DNA of 21,619 nt, from contig CAZYXT010000032.1 in assembly GCA_964651505.1 (NCBI GenBank), positions 1 through 21,619 on the forward strand, written 5' to 3'. Shown one piece after another: positions 14,422-21,619 of the stretch (position 1 is the stretch's first letter; each line of letters starts with the position of its first letter). The notes beneath the pieces are model-generated. The model was given only the letters and a program-made list of their open reading frames with translations, was not told where the DNA came from and made no database searches. The position numbers and the translations under genes were made by a program. The stretch is from Avisuccinivibrio_A sp964651505 (GTDB lineage: Bacteria > Pseudomonadota > Gammaproteobacteria > Enterobacterales > Succinivibrionaceae).

Positions 14422-15156
14422 CTAAGCCTTGATGCCTGTTGCCTTGTCAAAATCAAGCTTTAAGCACAGCTTTTGCAAAGCGCAATTGCTGCAATGGGGG
14501 TTGCGCGCCGTGCATGTGTAACGGCCGTGCAAAAGAAGATAGTGATGGGCATTTAAGGCATGCTCCTGCGGGACGATGCTTGAGATCTTCTCTTCAACTT
14601 CCAAGGCGCTGTGTCCCGGGCACAAGCCTGTGCGGCAGCAAACCCTGAAAATATGGGTATCCACGGCAATAAAGGGCAGGTTAAAGGCAACATTGAGCAC
14701 CACCTTGGCGGTTTTGGACCCAACCCCGGGCAGTTTTATCAGGCTCTCGTAATTGCAGGGCACCTGCCCGTCATGCTCTTGAACCAAGATCTTGGCCATG
14801 CCAACCAAATTGCGCGCTTTGGCCCGCCACAGCCCTATGCTTTTGATAAAATCTGCCACCCTCTGCTCGTCAAGCGCGCTTAAAGCTTTTGCATCGGGGG
14901 CGGCTGCAAATAAAGCGGGTGTGACCAAATTAACGCTTTTATCTGTGGCCTGAGCTGATAAAATAACGGCGCACAAAAGCTCGAAGGGATTTTTAAAATT
15001 AAGCTCGCTTTGAGGATCGGGAAAGTTTGAGGCTAAAATCTCAAAGAGTTTTTTAATCTTGGCCCTGCCAAGTTTTGAGGCTTGTGCAAGTGAATATTTT
15101 TTGCACTGCAGGTTTGACTTGCGGGTGATGTGGTTATGATGGCGCATACCAGGCAT
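14422..15156 (-). CDS. nth: Endonuclease III
   Basis: This 244-residue DNA glycosylase/AP lyase removes oxidised pyrimidines. It has the helix-hairpin-helix LPGVGSKTAKVVLN with the catalytic Lys, AVDTHIFRV with the catalytic Asp, and the [4Fe-4S] ligands in the C-terminal pattern C-x6-C-x2-C-x5-C (CTARNPHCSNCALQKLC). Compared with E. coli Nth (211 residues) it has about 30 extra N-terminal residues. No alternative start fits the conserved beginning, so the extension may be real; ATG 15147 is the only near alternative. The gene is divergent from rsxA with 18 bp between start codons. In enterobacteria nth follows rsxE on the same strand, so the linkage is conserved but rearranged. Confidence 0.95.
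   Translation of the reverse strand: MPGMRHHNHITRKSNLQCKKYSLAQASKLGRAKIKKLFEILASNFPDPQSELNFKNPFELLCAVILSAQATDKSVNLVTPALFAAAPDAKALSALDEQRVADFIKSIGLWRAKARNLVGMAKILVQEHDGQVPCNYESLIKLPGVGSKTAKVVLNVAFNLPFIAVDTHIFRVCCRTGLCPGHSALEVEEKISSIVPQEHALNAHHYLLLHGRYTCTARNPHCSNCALQKLCLKLDFDKATGIKA
15114..15140 (+). promoter_or_regulatory. Candidate promoter of rsxABCDGE inside nth
   Basis: TTGACT (15114-15119) and TATGAT (15135-15140) are good sigma-70 hexamers, but the spacer is only 15 bp. Transcription would begin near 15147, about 28 nt before the rsxA start, from within the first codons of nth on the other strand. Confidence 0.4.
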
Positions 15157-15174
15157 GGAAAGAAGGCATTGTAA

Positions 15175-15762
15175 GTGATAGACGGTTTAATTCTGTTTTT
15201 TTCGGCAGCCATTGTCAATAATTTCGTCTTGGCCCGCTTTTTGGGCATCTGCCCTTTCATCGGGGTGTCCAACCGCCTTTCGGCTGCCTTGGGCATGGGG
15301 GCTGCCACCACATTCGTTTTAATCTTGGCAGCAGGCAGCTGTTATGCTGTCAACAATTTAATCTTGGAGCCCCTGTCGCTGCGCCCTTTGGATCTTATCA
15401 TCGATATTTTGATCATCGCCGCGGCCGTGCAACTTGTAGAGATTGCCATCGAGCGCTTCTCTTACTCTTTGTACCGGTCATTGGGCATCTACCTGCCTTT
15501 GATCACCACCAACTGCATTGTGCTGGGCTTGGTGCTCTTGAACGGTTCTTTGGAGCAAAACTTCGTGCAGTCTTTGATCTATGCTTTTGGCGCCGGGGCA
15601 GGCTTTACTTTGGTGTTAACCTTGTTTGCGGCCATGCGCGAGCGCCTCTCCATTGCCGATGTGCCCGCGCCCTTTAAAGGCACGGCGGTGGCGCTGCTGG
15701 CAGCAGGGCTGATGTCTTTGGCCTTCATGGGCTTTGCAGGCTTTGCAGGAAGTGCCGTATGA
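15175..15762 (+). CDS. rsxA: Rnf/Rsx complex membrane subunit A
   Basis: The 195-residue protein has six predicted membrane helices and matches RnfA/RsxA throughout, with VNNFVLARFLGICPFIGVS, then LPLITTNCIVLG, then MRERLSIADVPAPFKGTAVAL. Cys26 and Cys114, one in each of the two mirror-image halves, are the residues that with two Cys of RsxE hold a [2Fe-2S] cluster within the membrane in studied Rnf complexes. The start is GTG 15175 with AAGG eight bases upstream; the protein then aligns with relatives from the first residue. First gene of the operon. Its stop overlaps the rsxB start by four bases. Confidence 0.97.
   Translation: MIDGLILFFSAAIVNNFVLARFLGICPFIGVSNRLSAALGMGAATTFVLILAAGSCYAVNNLILEPLSLRPLDLIIDILIIAAAVQLVEIAIERFSYSLYRSLGIYLPLITTNCIVLGLVLLNGSLEQNFVQSLIYAFGAGAGFTLVLTLFAAMRERLSIADVPAPFKGTAVALLAAGLMSLAFMGFAGFAGSAV
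15190..15218 (-). promoter_or_regulatory. Candidate promoter of nth inside rsxA
   Basis: On the minus strand a perfect -35 box TTGACA (15213-15218) is followed after 17 bp by CAGAAT (15190-15195), four of six matches. It would start RNA about 27 nt before the nth ATG. The TTGACA also encodes conserved RsxA residues (Ile-Val-Asn-Asn), so chance must be allowed for. Confidence 0.4.
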
Positions 15763-16337
15763 TCCTAAGCGACAACGAGCTGTACTTTATTTGTTCTTTG
15801 TTTGCGTCCTTGCTGGCCGTGGGCATGATCTTGTCATTGCTGGCCTACAAGGGCCAAAGCAAGGAAAGCTCCCTTGAGCAAAAATTAAACGAGGCATTGC
15901 CCGGGGTGCAGTGCGCCCAATGCGGCTACATCGGCTGCCTAGAGTATGCCAAGGCCTTGGCCCAAGGCAAGACACAGTGCAACAAGTGCATTCCGGGAGG
16001 CCCCGACACCATCTTGGCTTTGGCCAAAATCCTGGGCGTGGAGCCGCCTGCAGGCGATGATGGCGATGAGCTCATCTTCATGCCGCGCACCGTGGCCCAT
16101 ATCCACGCTTCGCTGTGCACAGGCTGCGGGCGCTGTGCCAAGGTTTGTCCTGTCGATGCCATCTTTGGCAAACTAAAACAGCCCTTTGCGGTTGATGCCG
16201 AAGAGTGCATAGGCTGCTCTGATTGCATCAAAAAATGCCCGGAAGACTGCATCGAGCTTACCCGTCTTAGTCTGAGCCCTGAGAACTTTAACTGGGACAT
16301 CAAGGCCATGCGCATCACAGGAGGAGCAGGCTCATAA
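15759..16337 (+). CDS. rsxB: Rnf/Rsx complex iron-sulfur subunit B
   Basis: The 192-residue protein has one N-terminal membrane helix (about 9-29). Next comes the RnfB cluster domain LPGVQCAQCGYIGC with Cys52, Cys55, Cys60 and Cys77. A ferredoxin-like region then carries two [4Fe-4S] motifs: Cys120-123-126-130 and Cys150-153-156-160. It is the entry point for electrons from ferredoxin, passing them to the rest of the complex. An additional Cys164 follows the last motif. It starts in an ATGA overlap with rsxA and ends in a TAATG overlap with rsxC, indicating translational coupling. Its length matches gammaproteobacterial RsxB (about 190), not the longer clostridial form. Confidence 0.97.
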   Translation: MILSDNELYFICSLFASLLAVGMILSLLAYKGQSKESSLEQKLNEALPGVQCAQCGYIGCLEYAKALAQGKTQCNKCIPGGPDTILALAKILGVEPPAGDDGDELIFMPRTVAHIHASLCTGCGRCAKVCPVDAIFGKLKQPFAVDAEECIGCSDCIKKCPEDCIELTRLSLSPENFNWDIKAMRITGGAGS

Positions 16338-18424
16338 TGCAAAGTTCAAGACAGCTGTCCAAAGTCATTGCAGGCAAGATCTGGAAATTTTTTGGCGGCA
16401 TCAAGCCTGAGCACAGCAAACATACCTCAGGCAGTCCCATCGAGGAGCTTGGGATCCCCTCGCTCATCACCATCCCTTTGGATCGCCATTTGGGCAAAGG
16501 CGGGGAGATCTTGGTCAAAACCGGCGATTATGTCAAAACCTATCAGCCTCTGACCAAACCCGGGCCCGGGCGCCTGGTGCCTGCCCATGCCTCAACCTCA
16601 GGCCATGTTGCATCCATCGGGCCTCAGGTTTTGCCCCACCCCTCAGGCTTCACCGGCCTGTGTCTTACCATCAAGCCTGACAAATTGGATGTCAAAGAGG
16701 AGCTAAAGCCCCTGCCCAACTGGCAGCTTTTAAGCCAAGATGATCTTTTGGAGAGGATCAGAATGTTCGGGGTCGAGGGCTTAGGCGGCGCGCAATTTCA
16801 GACGGCTGCCAAGCTGGGCTCGGCCATAGCAGGCGATCGCAGCTGCGAGATCTTCATCGTCAACGGCTGCGAGTGCGAGCCCGTGGCAACCTGCGATGAC
16901 AGGCTCATGCAGGAAAAAGCGGCCGACATCATGCAGGGCATCGAGGTCATCAAGCACATCCTAAAGCCCAAGCTTACCCTGATTGCCATCGAGGACAACA
17001 AGCCTGAGGCCATTGCGACCATGCAGCAGGCTGCCAGGGACAAAGCGCAGGTGCAGGTTCGCGTGATCCCTGCCGTTTACCCGTCGGGCGCTGCGCGCAA
17101 TCTCATCAAGATCTTAACGGGCATCGAGATCCCCTACTCTGAGCACACCTCAGATTGCGGCATTGTGGTTGACAACGTGGAGACCGTGTTTGCCGTCAAG
17201 CAGGCGGTCATTGACGGCATTCCCCTCATCAAAAGGGTGATCACCGTAGACGGCGCAAGCCTTGGGCGCACGGGCAATGCCCTGGTGCGTCTCGGCACTT
17301 CGGTGCGCTTTGTGCTTAATGCCTACAAACTAAAGCCCGAGCGGCATCAGAGGATTATCTTGGGCGGCCCCTTCATGGGCTTTACCCTGCCCACCATCGA
17401 TGTGCCTTTGACCAAGAGCGCCACCTGCATCCTCGCCCCTACCGTTGAAGAGATGGCCCCCGAGGCTCAAGAGCAAAACTGCATACGCTGCGGGCGCTGC
17501 GCGCGGGTTTGTCCGTCGCGCCTGGTGCCTTATCAGATGTATGCCCTCTCCAAGGCCTCGCAGCATAAAAAGACCATCCTCTGCGGCATCGGCGATTGCA
17601 CCGAGTGCGGGTGCTGTGCTTACGTGTGCCCATCCAAGATCAAGCTTACGGCCCAATTTAGAAAAGAAAAGGCCATCGTAAACCTCATCAACAAGCAGCA
17701 AGAGCGCACGCAAAGGGCCAAAGAGCGCATGGCAGCGCGCGATTTGAGGCTGGCAGAAGAGGAGAAGATAAGGCAGCAAAAGAAAAAGGCCGCCTTGGAG
17801 CGCATTAAAGCGCAGCAGGCCGCAGCCGCTGCAGGAGTCCTTGCAGATGCCACGCCCCTTGATTTGGCAGAGCGGCGCAAGGCTGCCTTGGAAGCTGCGC
17901 GTGCCCGCGCCGCCGCAAGAAAACAAGAGGCAGCTCAAGCCCCCGTTGCAGAGGCCAAGGATTCATCCGCAGCCTCCCGGGACGTGCTTTCATCATCAAA
18001 GAACAACCCTGCACCCGCCCCGCTTGAGGGTGAGGCNNNNNNNNNNNNNNNNNNNNNNNNNNNNNNNNNNNNNNNNNNNNNNNNNNNNNNNNNNNNNNNN
18101 NNNNNNNNNNNNNNNNNNNNNNNNNNNNNNNNNNNNAGCGCGGCTCAGGCTGATAGCAATCCCCCCTCTCAAGGGCAAGGCACTTTGCCTTTTAACTTAA
18201 GGCAAGGGGCGGTGCCCAAGCATGCCAACCTTGATAACAAGTGGGGGCGCCTTGATACGAGCGGGCAGCATGATCTTGGGAAGGTGGAAAATCCCCCCGA
18301 TCATGAGATAGAGGTGCCCAAAAAGGAGAAAAAGCCTTTGTCCTATTATGATGTTCCTCAAGAGCAAACCAAGATCCCGCATAATCTGACCCGCGCGGCA
18401 AGGAGGCAGTCTCATGGAAATTAA
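16337..18424 (+). CDS. rsxC: Rnf/Rsx complex NADH-binding subunit C
   Basis: The protein (695 codons including a 100-N gap) is the peripheral NADH/FMN subunit. Two [4Fe-4S] motifs are present: Cys382-385-388-392 and Cys421-424-427-431. VNGCECEP (about 175-182) and CDDRLM are conserved family blocks. The flavin/NADH loop normally read GLGGAxFPT is GLGGAQFQT (148-156), with Pro changed to Gln. After about 450 comes an Ala/Lys/Arg/Gln-rich coiled tail (ARARAAARK type) common in gammaproteobacterial RsxC. The gap lies in this tail, where repeats often break assemblies. AGGAG precedes ATG 16337, which overlaps the rsxB stop; the 3' end overlaps rsxD by 11 bases. Confidence 0.95.
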   Translation: MQSSRQLSKVIAGKIWKFFGGIKPEHSKHTSGSPIEELGIPSLITIPLDRHLGKGGEILVKTGDYVKTYQPLTKPGPGRLVPAHASTSGHVASIGPQVLPHPSGFTGLCLTIKPDKLDVKEELKPLPNWQLLSQDDLLERIRMFGVEGLGGAQFQTAAKLGSAIAGDRSCEIFIVNGCECEPVATCDDRLMQEKAADIMQGIEVIKHILKPKLTLIAIEDNKPEAIATMQQAARDKAQVQVRVIPAVYPSGAARNLIKILTGIEIPYSEHTSDCGIVVDNVETVFAVKQAVIDGIPLIKRVITVDGASLGRTGNALVRLGTSVRFVLNAYKLKPERHQRIILGGPFMGFTLPTIDVPLTKSATCILAPTVEEMAPEAQEQNCIRCGRCARVCPSRLVPYQMYALSKASQHKKTILCGIGDCTECGCCAYVCPSKIKLTAQFRKEKAIVNLINKQQERTQRAKERMAARDLRLAEEEKIRQQKKKAALERIKAQQAAAAAGVLADATPLDLAERRKAALEAARARAAARKQEAAQAPVAEAKDSSAASRDVLSSSKNNPAPAPLEGEXXXXXXXXXXXXXXXXXXXXXXXXXXXXXXXXXXSAAQADSNPPSQGQGTLPFNLRQGAVPKHANLDNKWGRLDTSGQHDLGKVENPPDHEIEVPKKEKKPLSYYDVPQEQTKIPHNLTRAARRQSHGN
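18037..18136. other. Assembly gap of 100 N inside rsxC
   Basis: Exactly 100 N interrupt the Ala/Lys-rich tail of RsxC. The reading frame continues on both sides, but the missing length is probably not known. Collapsed tandem repeats of the tail are a likely cause. Confidence 0.9.
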
Positions 18425-19514
18425 GGTGCAAAGCTCCAAGCAAAACTTGGGCATTGAGGCTGCCCCTCATCTGCACGCCCCCCTTACCACCAACCGCATA
18501 ATGTTGTGGGTGCTGATTGCCCTCACCCCCGGGTTTTTGGCTGCAATTTACTTTTTTGGCACGGCCGTGGTGTGGCAGTTTTTGATTGCAGCGTTTTTTT
18601 GCCATCTGTCGCAGTTAATCTGTGCCAAATTGCGCGGCAAAAACTTAAAGCGCAGTTTTGCCGATCTCTCATCGACTGTTACGGCGGCGCTCTTGGCGCT
18701 GACCCTGCCATCCTTGCTGCCCTGGTATCTGACGGCGGCGGCAGCATTGTTTGCCATCATCGTGGTCAAAGAGTGCTTTGGCGGCCTGGGCATGAATATT
18801 TTCAACCCTGCCATGTCAGGCTTCATCTTTTTGGTCATCTCGGTGCCCGGGATCTTCTACAGCACCTATCTTGCCCCGGCTCCGGGGGCTTATGCGGTTG
18901 CAGATTTTAACAGTACTTTCAAAGTCATCTTTGAGGGGGCCGATCCTGCCGCCTTGTATGCGGATATAAAAGCTTTGGTGCCCCAAATGGACGGGCTGAC
19001 GGGCGCGACGTTCCTTGAGAGCATCAAGACCCTGCGCAAGGCAGGTGGGGCAGACTCGGTCGTGGCAATTGACTTTGCAACAGATGGCTTTTTGGCCTAC
19101 GCCGTCTTGGGCATCTGCTATGCGGCAGGCGGGTGCCTGCTGGCCGTGCTTGGCATCATCAGCCTTAAAATGCCCTTGGTCTTCATTCTGACCATTCTGG
19201 GCGCGGGGGCTTTGTATCATCATTTGGATCCTGCCATGTCGATAAGCGCAACCGAGCATTTGCTGATGGGCGGCACGATGCTTGCAGCCTTTTTCATCAT
19301 CACCGATCCCGTTACCAATTCGGGCACCGGCAAGGGGCGCATGGTCTTTGCCTTTTTAACCGCTTTTTTGGTTATCATCATCAGGGTCAACGGCTCATAT
19401 TCTGACAGCGTCGCCTTTGCCGTCATGCTGGGCAATGCCACCGCTCCTTTAATTGATGTGCTCACCCGCCGCCGTCCCTTCGGCATCGGTTATCGCGCAG
19501 GAGGTCTTAAGTGA
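18414..19514 (+). CDS. rsxD: Rnf/Rsx complex flavin-bearing membrane subunit D
   Basis: The 366-residue protein has about nine to ten membrane helices and fits RnfD/RsxD, with SSTVTAALLALTLPS (about 86-100), GGLGMNIFNPAMSGF (about 123-137) and FFIITDPVTNSGTGKGRM near 295-312. The flavinylation motif DGLTGAT (193-199) places the covalently bound FMN on Thr199. The more usual S-G-A-T is T-G-A-T here. It carries electrons across the membrane between C, G and the A/E cluster. AAGGAGG lies just before ATG 18414, inside the end of rsxC. The GTGA overlap at its stop couples it to rsxG. Confidence 0.96.
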   Translation: MEIKVQSSKQNLGIEAAPHLHAPLTTNRIMLWVLIALTPGFLAAIYFFGTAVVWQFLIAAFFCHLSQLICAKLRGKNLKRSFADLSSTVTAALLALTLPSLLPWYLTAAAALFAIIVVKECFGGLGMNIFNPAMSGFIFLVISVPGIFYSTYLAPAPGAYAVADFNSTFKVIFEGADPAALYADIKALVPQMDGLTGATFLESIKTLRKAGGADSVVAIDFATDGFLAYAVLGICYAAGGCLLAVLGIISLKMPLVFILTILGAGALYHHLDPAMSISATEHLLMGGTMLAAFFIITDPVTNSGTGKGRMVFAFLTAFLVIIIRVNGSYSDSVAFAVMLGNATAPLIDVLTRRRPFGIGYRAGGLK

Positions 19515-20128
19515 AACAGGCAAATTTGGGCCGGGCCTTTAAAGCAGGAGTCATCATGGCCTTGACGGGGGCTTTGTGCGTGTTTTTGATCCTGACTGCC
19601 CAAGAGAAGACCGCCTCCTTAATCAAAAGCAATCAGGATGCGCGCCTTGCTGCCATGGTAAGCTCCCTCTTGCCCATTGAAGATGAGAGCAGGCTTAATC
19701 TTAAATGCAATCTCATCTCAGACCCGCGCATCGGGCAAAATATGCGTCTTTTAAGCGCTTATGAGGGCGAGAAGCTTGCAGGCTACATCATGCAGCACTC
19801 CACGTCCTGCGGCTATTCCAACCCTTTGATCCTTATTTCAGGTTTTACTCCCGACAAGAAGATCTATAAGACTGACATTCAGATTTCCAACGAGACCCCG
19901 GGGCTTGGGGATAAAGTTGATCGCCATCATGGCAATTTTATGGATGCCTTTAACGGTTTGGGCCTTGGAGACAAAAACTTTGAGGTCAAAAAGTTCGGAG
20001 GCGATTTTGACTATATAACGGGGGCCACCGTCACCTCGCGCGCCGTGGTGCTGGCCGCCTTTGATGCTTTAAGCGTCATCAATGAAAAAGATTTATCCCG
20101 TTTACCTGTGTGCAAAGATAAGCTATGA
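19511..20128 (+). CDS. rsxG: Rnf/Rsx complex flavin-bearing subunit G
   Basis: The 205-residue protein has one N-terminal membrane helix (about 11-29) and a large domain outside the cytoplasm. ETPGLGDKV (128-136) and DYITGATVTSRAV (167-179) are RnfG landmarks; Thr173 in TGAT is the expected attachment site of FMN by the ApbE flavin transferase. Start is GTG 19511, overlapping the rsxD stop by four bases, with AGGAGG six bases upstream. Cys66 and Cys100 in the outer domain could form a disulphide. ApbE itself is not in this window. Confidence 0.95.
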   Translation: MKQANLGRAFKAGVIMALTGALCVFLILTAQEKTASLIKSNQDARLAAMVSSLLPIEDESRLNLKCNLISDPRIGQNMRLLSAYEGEKLAGYIMQHSTSCGYSNPLILISGFTPDKKIYKTDIQISNETPGLGDKVDRHHGNFMDAFNGLGLGDKNFEVKKFGGDFDYITGATVTSRAVVLAAFDALSVINEKDLSRLPVCKDKL

Positions 20129-20892
20129 CATTAACTGCCGCCGATACCAATAATTCTGATCTTAAAGAGCAACAAGAGCAAGAAGACCGGGCTTTGGCCA
20201 AAACCAAGAGCAAAGAGCCTTCTTTGGGCTCCATCATCATCAAAGGGTTGTGGAAGGAGAACCCCGGGCTTTGCCAGCTGCTTGGCATGTGCCCCCTGCT
20301 TGCGGTCACCACCACGGCCGCCTCGGCCTTAGGATTGGGCCTTGCCACCATCTTGGTGCTGCTTTTAAGCTCCGTCATCATCTCTTTGCTGCGCCGCCTG
20401 ATTTTGCGCGAGGTGCGCATTCCCATCTATGTGGCCCTGATTGCCACCCTGACTACCCTGGTGCGTTTTGAGGTTGAGGCCTATTTTCCCGCCCTCTATG
20501 ACAAATTGGGCATCTACCTGTCCTTAATCGTGACCAACTGCATCATCATGGGTCGGGCCGAAGCCTTTGCAGGGCGCAACGGCATCATAAAATCGGCCTT
20601 TGATGCCCTCTTTCAGGGGCTTGGCTTTACGCTGGTGTTGTTTGTGCTGGGATCGTTGCGCGAGATCGCAGGCAGCGGCACCTGGTTCATGGGGGCCCCT
20701 GAGCTCTTGGGATCATGGGCAGAGTCCTTGCAAACCGTGCTTTTGCCTTTGGATCTTACTTTTTTGATAGCTGTTTTGCCTCCCGGGGGCTTTTTTATCT
20801 TGGCCATGCTCATCGCCCTTAAAAAGGCCTTGGAGCTTCACAAGCAAAATGCCAAGGAGCGCCGCTTTGCCATCCAAAGCAAGATGGTATGA
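20125..20892 (+). CDS. rsxE: Rnf/Rsx complex membrane subunit E
   Basis: The 255-residue protein has about six membrane helices and matches RnfE/RsxE from residue 35 on: GLWKENPGLCQLLGMCPLLAVTTTA, later LIVTNCIIMGRAEAFA and FVLGSLREI, then LPPGGFF. Cys56 and Cys139 are the partners of RsxA Cys26 and Cys114 in the intramembrane [2Fe-2S] site. Residues 1-34 form a charged Gln/Glu/Lys-rich extension absent from E. coli RsxE (231 residues). No internal start fits better, since ATG 20125 overlaps the rsxG stop (ATGA). Last gene of the operon; no strong terminator follows closely. Confidence 0.96.
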   Translation: MTLTAADTNNSDLKEQQEQEDRALAKTKSKEPSLGSIIIKGLWKENPGLCQLLGMCPLLAVTTTAASALGLGLATILVLLLSSVIISLLRRLILREVRIPIYVALIATLTTLVRFEVEAYFPALYDKLGIYLSLIVTNCIIMGRAEAFAGRNGIIKSAFDALFQGLGFTLVLFVLGSLREIAGSGTWFMGAPELLGSWAESLQTVLLPLDLTFLIAVLPPGGFFILAMLIALKKALELHKQNAKERRFAIQSKMV

Positions 20893-21197
20893 TTGTTAAA
20901 ATTTGAAGCAAGGGCATCAGTCGGCAAGATCTGCATTTGCATCTTCTGCATGCACAGCCAACTTAAGCCATTTTAACCATTTTTGAGGCGTTACCCCCTC
21001 CCAACCACCCAAATCAGGGGCGCCGGCAAACGACGCTTAGGGCTCTTATTGCCCAAAAACCTTGATAAGTTTTCGGCCATTTTAGGCCTTGATGATCTTT
21101 TACGACAGCCTGTGAGTATAGTTTTAACCGTCATGACGCCGTTTTTGGGTTATAAATCTAATATTTATACTCATAAGTCCGGCAAAAAAAATTTTTT
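20893..21197. other. Intergenic DNA after rsxE, with an inverted repeat
   Basis: No credible gene is seen; the 79-codon frame at 20983-21222 lacks a ribosome binding site and family resemblance. TGAGTATA (21113-21120) is repeated inverted as TATACTCA (21166-21173), 45 bp apart, flanking an AT-rich centre. GGGC/GCCC near 21045 and GGCC/GGCC near 21080 form only small stems. Confidence 0.4.
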
Positions 21198-21214
21198 GGG
21201 CCGCTTCGCGGCCC
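21187..21214. terminator. Strong GC hairpin beside A/T tract
   Basis: GGGCCGC (21198-21204) and GCGGCCC (21208-21214) form a perfect 7-bp stem closed by a TTC loop. On the left stand A and T tracts (21184-21197); on the right TTAAG and then TTTTT at 21223-21227. It looks like a terminator, perhaps bidirectional: distal end of the rsx transcript on the plus strand, or the end of a gene entering from the right on the minus strand. Confidence 0.55.
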
Positions 21215-21228
21215 TTAAGTGATTTTTA

Positions 21229-21420
21229 AATTTTCTTATGTTGTCTGTTCTTTATTTTATTGTTTCTTTTTGTTGTGTTGCTTCATTCTTTTTGGGTTCT
21301 GTTTTTGTCTTTGCTGTTTGTATTTTAACTTCGGGTTGATCTTGTCGGTTTTTATTGCCGCGGTTTGTTTTTGCGCGGTGGTTTTTCTCTATGATAGTGC
21401 TCGTTTTTATTGCATCTGCG
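21229..21420 (+). other. Strand-asymmetric T/G-rich tract
   Basis: For about 190 bp the plus strand is mostly T with G, and A and C are scarce, unlike any other stretch here. A hydrophobic Phe/Cys-rich frame (21219-21485) exists only because of this bias. From about 21421 to the window end the DNA is AT-rich with no recognisable gene. Confidence 0.5.
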
Positions 21421-21455
21421 GCAAGATTTGCCTTTGCCGCCTGAAACCTTGTGCC
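21252..21455 (-). pseudogene. Possible remnant: start-less open frame, Lys/Thr/Gln-rich
   Basis: The minus strand is open for 67 codons before TAA at 21252-21254. It begins right after a TAA at 21456-21458 and has no ATG, GTG or TTG start. The product would be rich in Lys, Thr, Gln and Asn (for example AKTKTEPKKNEATQQ), like a disordered tail. The hairpin at 21198-21214 follows about 40 bp later, as expected for a gene end. It could be a decayed 3' end or simply the effect of the A/C-rich strand. A second short frame with CxxC (from ATG 21471, 39 codons) overlaps it and has no ribosome binding site. Confidence 0.2.
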
Positions 21456-21619
21456 TTATATAAGGCTGCATTAAGCTTAGATTAAGACCATAAATTCAAA
21501 CTAACTTATTGATTTTGCTTGTGTTTTGCAATATCAAGTGTCTTTGGCATGCCTTTTGCTTTTAAACGTGAAAATTATAAAGCGATTACGCTCAGGTGAG
21601 AGAACCTATTTTAAGTTTA

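Noticed and set aside
21219..21485. 88-codon Phe/Cys/Leu-rich frame as a membrane peptide
   Set aside because: Its composition follows directly from the T-rich strand, and it has no ribosome binding site.
21581..21619. tRNA-like start (GCGATTACGCTCAGGTGAGAG) at the right edge
   Set aside because: The D-arm pairing is incomplete, and the sequence ends before an anticodon arm could be judged.

Overview
The window looks like the chromosome of an anaerobic or facultative gammaproteobacterium. The signs are a gammaproteobacterial-type dif site, a CRP-type operator, a YfeK-like protein, YqhD/YeaE/YqhC homologues and a complete Rnf/Rsx complex in the gammaproteobacterial order A-B-C-D-G-E. A Succinivibrionaceae-like organism is my best guess, but the DNA alone does not prove it. 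Two runs of exactly 100 N (12508-12607 and 18037-18136) show that this is a scaffolded draft.

Left part (1-3315). About 700 bp without a credible gene contain a strong match to the XerCD recombination site dif (503-530), so this may be the replication terminus. The region also has small degenerate repeats. It is followed on the minus strand by a DeoR-family repressor with a convincing self-regulated promoter, then by a two-gene unit: a YfeK-like secreted protein and an exported metallo-beta-lactamase-fold hydrolase.

Middle (3316-11078). A long leader with a near-ideal class II CRP site and possible attenuator hairpins precedes a rightward operon. This operon encodes a three-part TRAP transporter (binding protein, small and large membrane subunits) and an Ldh2-type 2-hydroxyacid dehydrogenase. 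The logical reading is uptake and first oxidation or reduction of a hydroxy- or keto-acid. The opposite strand carries a compact aldehyde-defence operon in the order yqhD (iron alcohol dehydrogenase), yeaE (aldo/keto reductase), yqhC-like AraC regulator. Upstream are a 21-bp-period direct repeat and a palindrome, which are good candidates for the regulator's operator.

Right part (11601-21619). A 904-codon gene encodes about 650 residues of acidic, Gln/Pro-rich, probably disordered sequence joined to a membrane domain. That domain resembles cobalamin synthase CobS but has lost the family's catalytic aspartates. Next comes nth (endonuclease III), divergent from and almost touching rsxABCDGE, six tightly overlapped genes for the Rnf/Rsx ion-translocating ferredoxin:NAD oxidoreductase. 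The last 730 bp have no clear gene, but hold a strong hairpin, an inverted repeat and a strongly T/G-rich strand whose complement has an open, start-less frame.

The observations most worth a second look are the dif site with its oriented KOPS-like motifs, the CobS-like fusion protein, the CRP-controlled leader of the TRAP operon and the operator architecture of the yqhD operon.
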